NCBI RefSeq assembly: GCF_921293095.1
Contig: NC_060257.1
Location: 63,248,472-63,312,471 of the forward strand
Direction: 5' to 3'
Length of the DNA stretch: 64,000 nt
Origin: Ischnura elegans
Taxonomy: Eukaryota; Arthropoda; Insecta; Odonata; Coenagrionidae
The notes under the pieces are model-generated. The model was not told the DNA's origin, did not search any database, and saw only the letters and a program-made list of their open reading frames with translations. This document shows positions 57,001-64,000 of the stretch, piece by piece (the first letter of the stretch is position 1; each line of letters begins with the position of its first letter). A program made the translations under genes and the position numbers.

Positions 57001-57999
57001 AAACTAGTTCACAGATAGTATGTAAACTTGCAAAAAACTTGTCATAGGGTTAGCAATGGCTTGTCATGACAAAGCTTGCCATGGCAGGATTGCATCGAAC
57101 TTGCAATGAAAAACTAATAGGGTGGTTTCCTATTATTTTTTTATTGCCTATATTGGAAGATAATTACTCCTGGAGTATGTATTTCACGCTTTTAGATTAT
57201 TAAATGACGATATCTATTTTTCGCGATTAAATGAAAAGTGAAAATTTTCAAGCGCGCGAAAACGCGACGGGTAAGGAAATCTCTCCGTGTGACGTATTTC
57301 TGGTTTCCCCTCCCATCTTGTGAGGTGACCTTGATCAAGGCTCTGAGCGCTGATAGGACGCAGGATGCTAGAGGGTAGCTGAGTACCTTGCTGGCTGGTA
57401 GCGCTTGGCTTAAAAAAGGTTTATTAATACCTTATCAAACGAAGAAAACTTTCCGACCTTAGCCAGTTTTAATAGGTGATTATTAAGACATGTTTCCCTG
57501 AGCTCTGCGCCTCATGCATGCATTGGTAATCTCAGACGATGTATAACTCCTATCTTCTCCCATAGAAACTAGGTCCCTGTGACGTCACGTGGAGTGGCAT
57601 CGCATGGGCGCCAATCTGGCCCTTTTCAAATGAGGATAAAAATGGACCATGGCCATTCGTCTAAACCGGTATTTCTAAAACGAAATAATTTGTACATTAT
57701 GAATACAGTAATGGTGGGTAACAAATCGCAATCAATGCCTTTCGGTTTCTTTGATGAAGGAAACTACCCTATTCTAGCTTGAAAGCTATCTGCAATCTTG
57801 AATAAAGCTTGCCAAGCTGTGTGAACTCATGCAAGCTGTAGATTTGTACGGGTTAAGTTTGAAAACACATAACAAGGAGGTTTTATTCAAGCTAGCCGCA
57901 CATTGGCAGGCTTGTTATGACAAACTTGTGGCAAGTGTGTAGCAAGTTAAGCATGCTACCTGGGTTAGATGAATCAACCTTGAGTAATAAATTAAAATA
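57001..57999. repeat. Region of irregular short CTTGC/CTTGTCATG-type repeats
   Basis: Outside the inserted element (57118-57771), words such as AACTTGCAA, AAGCTTGCCA, CTTGTCATGACAA and GGCTTGTTATGACAAACTTG recur irregularly at 57025-57115 and 57774-57960. It looks like a decayed minisatellite, split by the TIR element. Confidence 0.5.
57118..57771. mobile_element. ~660-bp TIR element J, copy 2
   Basis: The ends are AGGGTGGTTTCCTATT and, reversed, AGGGTAGTTTCC, with AT on each side. It is collinear with 23325-23986 and shares TTTTCGCGATTAAA, AGCGCGCGAAAACGCGACGG and CTAGGTCCCTGTGACGTCAC. No coding capacity. Confidence 0.82.
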
Positions 58000-58618
58000 C
58001 AGTAGATTCCGTTTAATGGGTCCACCGGTTACTTGGGGCAGCCGCTTAATTGGGGCAGATCTTGAAGAACAGAACCCAATAGAGGAATATCCCAGAGTAT
58101 CCTCCGCTTAATTGGGACAGCATGCCGCTTTATTGGGCCATGAGCCGACAACATAGACTCCATACTCGCGGCGAAATTCAACTTTTTTGTTTTCAGAATA
58201 CTACTTTTTTATATTTTCCTCCTTTGATTTACTCTTATTTTTCACAAATGTTCCTATTCTTGCCCTATTTTGAGAGCTCTTATTGTTATATTATCCGCTG
58301 GAGGATAGGACTTTTCCTTAATAGGACTTAGTAAATGACATTCATTTAGCGTGGCCCGAGGCTGTGAAAAATATTTATAACTAAATTGTTATTATTCTTA
58401 AAAATGATAATAAATTAACTAAACTCACTGATTTATTAATCATATTATTAGTTTAATAAACTTATGTTGATTTATAAACATTCTTTAGTCTTCTTTCTAT
58501 CATTTCAACGTTTTTTTATGCCCATACACAGGATAGTTCGCCGAATTGGGGCAGCCGCTTAATTGGGGCAAAGTGCACAAGTCCCGCCCGATATGTCCCA
58601 ATTAACCGGAATCTACTG
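58000..58618. mobile_element. pogo/Tigger-type MITE, 619 bp
   Basis: The termini are CAGTAGATTCCG and CGGAATCTACTG, flanked by TA on both sides (57998-57999, 58619-58620). Subterminal CCGCTTAATTGGGGCAG is repeated several times near each end in both orientations. No transposase frame survives. Confidence 0.87.
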
Positions 58619-58620
58619 TA

Positions 58621-59894
58621 TCACCATTACTCCCATCACCTTCATTCACTAAGTGAAGTGCTTTGGTGCAGTCAATGTAGAGTCGTTGAAATTCAGTTAG
58701 TTGAAGTCAAATGTCTGAGAGCTATAATAATTCATTATTTTTGGGATCACACGTGTGAAATATTAGTGGCAGAACCCTAAAGAAGATAGGTTTTATAAAG
58801 CCTTTAGTGAGAAGGTTCTCTGATGAATAAGTGACAGAGGATTCCTATTTTGCACACATCCGGCTGCACTGTAAATGTTGAGCAAGCACACTGAAGCCAA
58901 CACAGAAAGATTGATCTGTAAACTAAATAAATACAAAGGAATAAGTAGAATGAAAAAAATGTATGTGAATGAACACGGAGTATGACACACATCTTGCACA
59001 AATTAGGCTGGGAAATCCTAGAGATTCCTAGACTATAGTGCTTGGCCTAGATAGTGGATCTTGATCACCCTCAACATATAAATATTTAAAGGAACGAATA
59101 CACTAGTTTTAGTTTCTCCTAGTTGACCCTTCCCCCAATAAAATCAATTTTAATGATTGGTTGATTTCCCCTGAATTACCTGGGTAAGGCCTAACTGGGT
59201 GTCTTGCCCTCTCCCCCATCCTGGAAGGACATCATTTAAATCCTAACTTTTTATAATCACAAGGAAGCCTTAGTTGGTCTTCTTTAAAAAAAAAATTTAA
59301 ATGAATACAGAATGAGAAGCATGAGAATATTTTAAACCTCTCTGTATGGAGCTCTTTTTTTGGGGTGGAGTTACCCTGGTATTTTCGTCCCTCAGATTTG
59401 GGATCCCACCCTTACCCCGGCCACTGGACTACTCCCTCTAACCCTATCATAGCACAAAACCACAGTCAACTTATTGCGTTACCAGTGATTTTTTCAGCCA
59501 AACATTGTATTTGATTTTCAATAGTTTACTATTCCAAAATAATTACTAACATTTTTTTAAGCATCGTGGAATTTTAAACGGGTTTCTAGCATCAATAACA
59601 ACAAAGTTATTAAATGCAAGGTAATAAGGCTAAAAGTTCGGAAGTCTGTTATTTTTAACAATAAAATTTTGTTTAAAAATAGCTTACGCACAGAACAAAT
59701 GAATAATTCATTTCAAAGTATTAAAAAATTGAAGTATGCAAGAAAATATATAATTGAAAAAACTATTGACAATATAACCACTTCATAATCGATTCCTTTG
59801 GTGAGGATGATCATAGATAAGTGGGTTGGGCTTGATTGCCGAGGAGTGGCCTCAAGGACTCGCTAAGCTGGGTCTCAGGCCGGGCCTGAATGTG
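58621..59894. other. Intergenic, nothing recognised
   Basis: Two overlapping minus-strand frames near 58793-59001 lack motifs. No repeats recognised. Confidence 0.4.
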
Positions 59895-60330
59895 GGTGGT
59901 TCTGGGGGGTCCGGTTCCCCCCCAATTTTCCCCCCAAATTTCAAATTTATTTTCTTTAATAAGGCAAGAAATGTGTTTTTATATATTGGGGGGGTCCGGA
60001 CCCACTGGACCCCCCCAAAAAATAAAAATTGATGACTTTTTCAATTTTTCCTTTTATGAGGCAAAGTGAATGTGTTTTTATATTTCGAATTTCGGGGGGG
60101 AGGGGGTCCGCACCCCCCCCCCCCCCCCCCGCAACGAAATATAGAAATTGATGATTTTTTCTTTTTTTCTTTTATGAAGCAAAGTTAATGTGTTTTTATA
60201 TTTCAGGGGGGGTTCGGACTCCTGGACCCCCCCACAAATTTAAAAATTAATGATTTTTTTTATGAAGAAAAGGAAACCTGCTTTAATATTTTGAGGGGGA
60301 TAGGGGAGGTCCGAACTCCCTGGTCCCCAC
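59895..60330. repeat. ~100-120-bp minisatellite with G/C runs
   Basis: Three to four units each contain a G-run, GGTCCG(G/C)AC, a C-run, AAATTGATGA-TTTTT, TTTTATGA-GCAAAG and TGTGTTTTTATAT. TGTGTTTTTA starts at 59972, 60071 and 60189. The alternating G and C runs can pair with each other. Confidence 0.8.
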
Positions 60331-60384
60331 TGTGCAACACAAGAATATTCTAGGCATGATGAAGTAGGATATATTATTTAAAGT

Positions 60385-60531
60385 ATCCAAGACATTAAAG
60401 ATATTTTCCAGACATCCAGCAGATCTTTAAAATATCCAAGGCATTGAAGATATTTTCTAGACATTTAGAAGATATTTAAGATATCCAAGACATTGAAGAT
60501 ATCTTCTAGATATCTAGAAGATATTTTGTGC
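60385..60531 (+). repeat. 49-bp tandem repeat, three copies
   Basis: ATCCAAG starts at 60385, 60434 and 60483, an exact 49-bp period. The unit contains ATCCAAGACATTGAAGATAT and CTAGACATCTAGAAGATAT-like halves that are partly palindromic. Confidence 0.85.
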
Positions 60532-61034
60532 TATGTGGGTAGTTTCAGCTGTAACTTGATGGGGTTCACTCATTCTTGGCATTATATCTCATTACCTTTA
60601 GTTCTGAGAAATCTACAACACCAAGGACAGAAAAAAAGTTAAATCGAATCAACTTGAGTCTTTAGAAAAGTCTGAGGGGGAATATTTTATCGTCAACGGA
60701 CACTAACGTTCAAGCATGGTACTATTAGTATCATGCGTTCAAGGACATCCAAAGTCCACATGACGCCACTGTCGAATTCGAAAAAGTCCGCGCTTCTCAG
60801 TCGATAGTTGAGTTATCGCATCGATAGCTATTCGATTTCAGCTGCGCTTGTTACGCTGAACCCGCTTCACATAGCAGAACAGCTGACACATGATTTGATT
60901 GCGGAGTATACTCCATGTAATTCGAGTTGTGGGACAATGAAACGATAAAGTCCTCTTTCGTTAAATGGGTGGGAATCGTTTAAAATACACCACTGTTCTA
61001 CTGCACTAGTTCTTTAGTTTTTACCACGTTAAAA
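60532..61034 (+). promoter_or_regulatory. Upstream region and probable 5' UTR of the C1orf43-like gene
   Basis: It lies directly before the only host gene and contains no transposon that I recognise. There is no convincing TATA box. It has the paired ATCGATAG/CGATAGC motifs near 60815-60830 and GC-richer patches at 60760-60850. The transcription start cannot be fixed from the sequence. Confidence 0.35.
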
Positions 61035-62062
61035 ATGACACAAGAACTATCTGGCGTTACGGTGGTTGTGTTTATCGCCTGCGGTGTTTTGACATTTATA
61101 CTTCTATTTATTTTTGCTAAACGTCAGATTATGAGATTTGCGCTACGCTCAAGAAGAGGACCTCATGTTCCAATTGGTCATGATGCCAAAAAGGTACCTT
61201 GAAACATGATTAAGATATTATGTTGTTCCGTAGTGTTTGAGATTACTGATGCAAATTCTCTTCCTTTCTGTGTAGTCGCTGAAAAAAGAAATCGAAAGGA
61301 GAATAGATGTCATTCCCCGCATCATCTACGAGCCGCAATTGCTGAATAATAATGATTCGCAGTACATAATTAACAAGGGAGATTCCGTACCACCCTATTA
61401 TTACAGGTTGAAAGCCGTCGATGATGTAAAGCTTCTTGGTGCGTACCTATATTTATAATTAAGGATTTAACTTGTCATCAGCAATAGCTAATACTATTTG
61501 TTCCTTTGTGTAGAAAAAGAAATATGCAAGCAAGATCCCACTCTTCGTCGTCACCCCGCAGAAAATCTGAGGTCTTACCTCATTCACACGTTAGGAGGAC
61601 CACTGAATGGAATGTGCCAGAAATTGGTTCATCAGTTTTGTGATATGTACGAGCACGCACGACACGATCCAAGTGAATTCGGCGATGAAGAATATGAAGT
61701 TTATTCTAAACTGCTGCTGAAGCTGATGGATGCGTACGTAGTCTCTTTTCTCTCCATGAGGCATCTAAAGTGGCCACTATTATAACATGTTTCCCGTCTA
61801 TTTCAGAGCGAAAACAATGAAATCGTTCCCCAATAGTCGGAGATCTAGTCCCAGTAAAACACCGATCAGAAAGTGCATTGACAAAGGTGTTCGCAAAGGA
61901 TTGATGGAAGCCAAGCTTAAATCGGCGAAGAGCTTTGCAGTGGAGGCAGAGAACGAATCTTCATGTGTAAATGATAGGGACATCAACTCTTTAGAAAGAC
62001 CGACCTCTCTCACTATCGATAATAATGAGAGCAATGAACTGAAACATGAAACTACAGTATAG
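61035..62062 (+). CDS. C1orf43: C1orf43/NICE-3 family membrane protein, four exons
   Basis: The exons are 61035-61193, 61276-61438, 61514-61733 and 61807-62062. All introns (82, 75 and 73 bp) are GT-AG and phases match, giving 265 residues against 253 for the human protein. Residues ~6-26 form one hydrophobic helix (VTVVVFIACGVLTFILLFIF). The family signature KRQIMRFALRSRRGPHVPIG follows at once, almost identical to vertebrate C1orf43. A middle region has YEPQLL and RLKAVDDVK. Exon 3 has a conserved RSYL and helix around the DMYEHAR and YSKLLLKL segments, and the tail is Ser-rich and basic. In humans the protein is Golgi- and mitochondria-associated and linked to phagocytosis; that role is only inferred here. 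The ATG chosen is the first before the helix and is in a purine-rich context (AAAAATGA). No defects were seen. Confidence 0.93.
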
Positions 62063-63480
62063 CCCTCGCTGTAATTACCCTAAGTAACATACATGCGTGG
62101 TATGTTATTGGGGTTTTCATTTGACTTTGTACCAGCATAGATGATCTCATCATATTTATTATTTCTCATAATCATATATTCATTCATCCAGAAACAAGCA
62201 CGGTATTGTTTCAAGTGTGTAAAACATTCATAGTCTCCACATAGTCTACGGAGATTGCATTGTTATTCACAGTTCATCGAGTTCCTTTGTCATTACTTCA
62301 TTTCCCTTTGCATTTAGCACCAACAAATCGCATCCAAGCATTCTTCTTCAACAAATGAGGGTTTTGATGAACTGATAAAATCCCTCTGTTTAACACGGTC
62401 CTTTGGTACTGAGGTACATGTTCCGACGTTGAGGTGTGAAGAAGCCATTCTAATACCTAGGATGAAAACAGTTGATTTTCAGTGTTAGCTTCAAATTATT
62501 GAACATAAGTATGAAAGGACTGGGTATATCCAGGTACAAGTCAATATTACCTAATGCCTTGCCTGGCATTTGGTTTATGCCAAGTATGGTTTATGCCTTA
62601 TAATATTTAAATGCCTTACCTGGGGTGATACAGGTTGCCATTCTGGGAGCTGCAAGACAGAACTCAGTGCCTGAGGTAATAGGTTCATCCTCTGATCTTG
62701 ATTATTGGATATCTTCTGCATATCAGGTGCAAGGCAGCTACAGAAAGACATGCATACAATACACAGTATCCAAACGTCTATTAAGAAAGCCGGAGCCTGT
62801 AAAGGACAATATTTTCTGGTTACAAGCAATTGTACACAATGATTTGGCGAGTATGATTGCAAAAAGTGCCCAATCACAGGAAATGAACATCATAGAAATC
62901 AGGATTGTTAAATGGACTTCAATTTTGTTCTGTTTTTAAGCAGCTTTTACTTATAGTCATCAATGTGAAATATACACAAGCATGCTGTGGTAATAATTTG
63001 TATATTTTTGTAATGTAGCCTGTTAATTTTTGTAACATGTATATAGTATCATATATTAACATAGAAAGTTTGCCAACAAACTGCCTCAGATCTTCTTAAA
63101 TGTATAAATTTTTGTAATTGAACAAAACAGGAAAATTCAAAAATTGAAGCTGCTTTTGGGTGGAAACCATAATGATGCAAGCCCTCACTCATCACACCAT
63201 TCCTTTCGAATGCCTCATATGTGTATACATAGGCAAACATAAATGTTGTGATTTCCAGAATCGATTCACCCAACATGTTACTTATACTTAATCTTCAAAA
63301 GATCATACACAGGTTTAAAAAAGTATGGCAAAAGCATACTGTATAACTGACTATTAAAAAATGTATGACTGAATGTTTAAGATGATTTCCATTACATAAT
63401 TCACTCAAGTGTTTTCATCTCATTGAAATCAATATGATGCAGCCACATTCATTGTTATGAATAGCAATAAAAGGATTTCA
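62063..63480 (+). other. Probable 3' UTR of the C1orf43-like gene
   Basis: AT-rich sequence directly after the stop, without transposon signatures. AATAAA at about 63466 is a candidate poly-A signal, and another candidate lies near 63590. A 104-codon frame at 62625-62939 is in this stretch, without recognisable motifs. Confidence 0.4.
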
Positions 63481-64000
63481 AAACTTAATATTTTCATCTT
63501 ATGACTAATATTTGATGATTCTTCCACACAGAAAGTAAGCTGCACCTCCTGCCAAGTAAGTTCAGCCTTAATTGAAAGATAATGGAAATAAAGGTGTTCT
63601 ATCCAAACGTTCTCATGTTCACTCGGCGCGTGCGTATATGCATGTTAGCAAGTGCACACCCAAAGATGAATGAATTATAAAAGAAAACTATTCCTTTGCA
63701 ACGAGAAGGATAAAAATCCTGTCTGCATATGCAAGAAACATGAAGCTCCGAACGCTACAGCTATCTCCTTTTCAAATTCACCGCTCTACAAGTGTGTGAT
63801 TCCGTGGCATCGCGCCGGGCGCATCTTCGGTCTATGCGATCGCCTGAGGGTGCTCTGGTGGGACGAAGTAAGCGGGGGGGTGTGCACTGTTCAAATGGGT
63901 GATGGGAGCATACTCAAAACGATGCGAGTGCGCACGCACATATTTTTGGTGAGTGACTCGCAGGTAGAGTAGTGGTGCAGCCGCCACCTACACTACCTGC
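63481..64000. other. Window end; 100-codon frame of unknown nature
   Basis: The plus frame 63670-63972 has Cys pairs (CICKKH) and WHRAGRIFGLCDRLRVLWWD but matches no family that I know. It could be an exon of an unseen gene or chance. No splice context supports it clearly. Confidence 0.25.

Noticed and set aside
60100-60132. Long C-run as a G-quadruplex regulator
   Set aside because: It is simply part of the minisatellite units, and homopolymer length is also prone to sequencing error.
62625-62939. 104-codon frame downstream of the C1orf43-like gene
   Set aside because: It lies in the probable 3' UTR, with a minus-strand frame of equal size opposite it and no motif.
1-64000. CRISPR arrays, operons, rRNA genes
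   Set aside because: None seen; the tandem repeats present have no spacer pattern, and the DNA is clearly eukaryotic.

Overview
The window looks like nuclear DNA of an arthropod, most likely an insect with a large, repeat-rich, AT-rich genome. The evidence is a spliced gene with short GT-AG introns, tRNA-derived SINEs, CR1/L2-like and other LINE remnants, mariner, hAT, pogo and piggyBac-type DNA transposons, a Gypsy-type LTR fragment and Penelope-like retroelement pieces. Nothing looks bacterial: there are no operons, rRNA genes or CRISPR arrays. I cannot name the species from the sequence alone.

Only one ordinary host gene is convincing. It is a four-exon gene at 61035-62062 (+) encoding a 265-residue homolog of the C1orf43/NICE-3 family, with an N-terminal membrane helix followed by the family's basic signature. 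A probable long 3' UTR follows it. Two minisatellite blocks (59895-60330 and 60385-60531) lie just upstream.

Almost everything else is transposon debris, often nested. At 0-24 kb there are SINE copies, a hAT element at 8803-10230 with a second hAT element inside it, LINE C-terminal fragments, an LTR end with primer binding site near 16.3 kb, and several MITEs. The 24.9-26.1 kb segment is a foldback structure with 444-bp arms and a 140-bp tandem core. The 26.7-28.3 kb segment is a TIR element inserted in a SINE and carrying an internal ~120-bp tandem array. The 28.7-30.7 kb segment is an array of diverged repeats cut by other insertions, followed by mariner relics to 32.8 kb.

At 33.5-34.9 kb lies a Gypsy-type gag-protease fragment between short LTR pieces. 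At 36-40 kb are Penelope-like fragments with GIY-YIG and reverse-transcriptase thumb motifs and hammerhead-like motifs. At 41-47.5 kb are a piggyBac-like MITE, a hAT MITE, a mariner relic and SINEs. At 48.05-51.5 kb is a nearly full-length but dead CR1/L2-like LINE on the minus strand. Its endonuclease domain is split by a 228-bp insertion that is a 94-bp perfect palindrome carrying a hammerhead-like motif and flanked by a 13-bp target duplication. The 52-60 kb segment holds further LINE fragments, a hAT MITE, a second copy of the ~660-bp TIR family and a pogo-type MITE.

The strongest candidates for something undescribed are the palindromic hammerhead-bearing insertion, the 24.9-26.1 kb foldback, and the ~660-bp TIR family whose empty site can be inferred inside the window.
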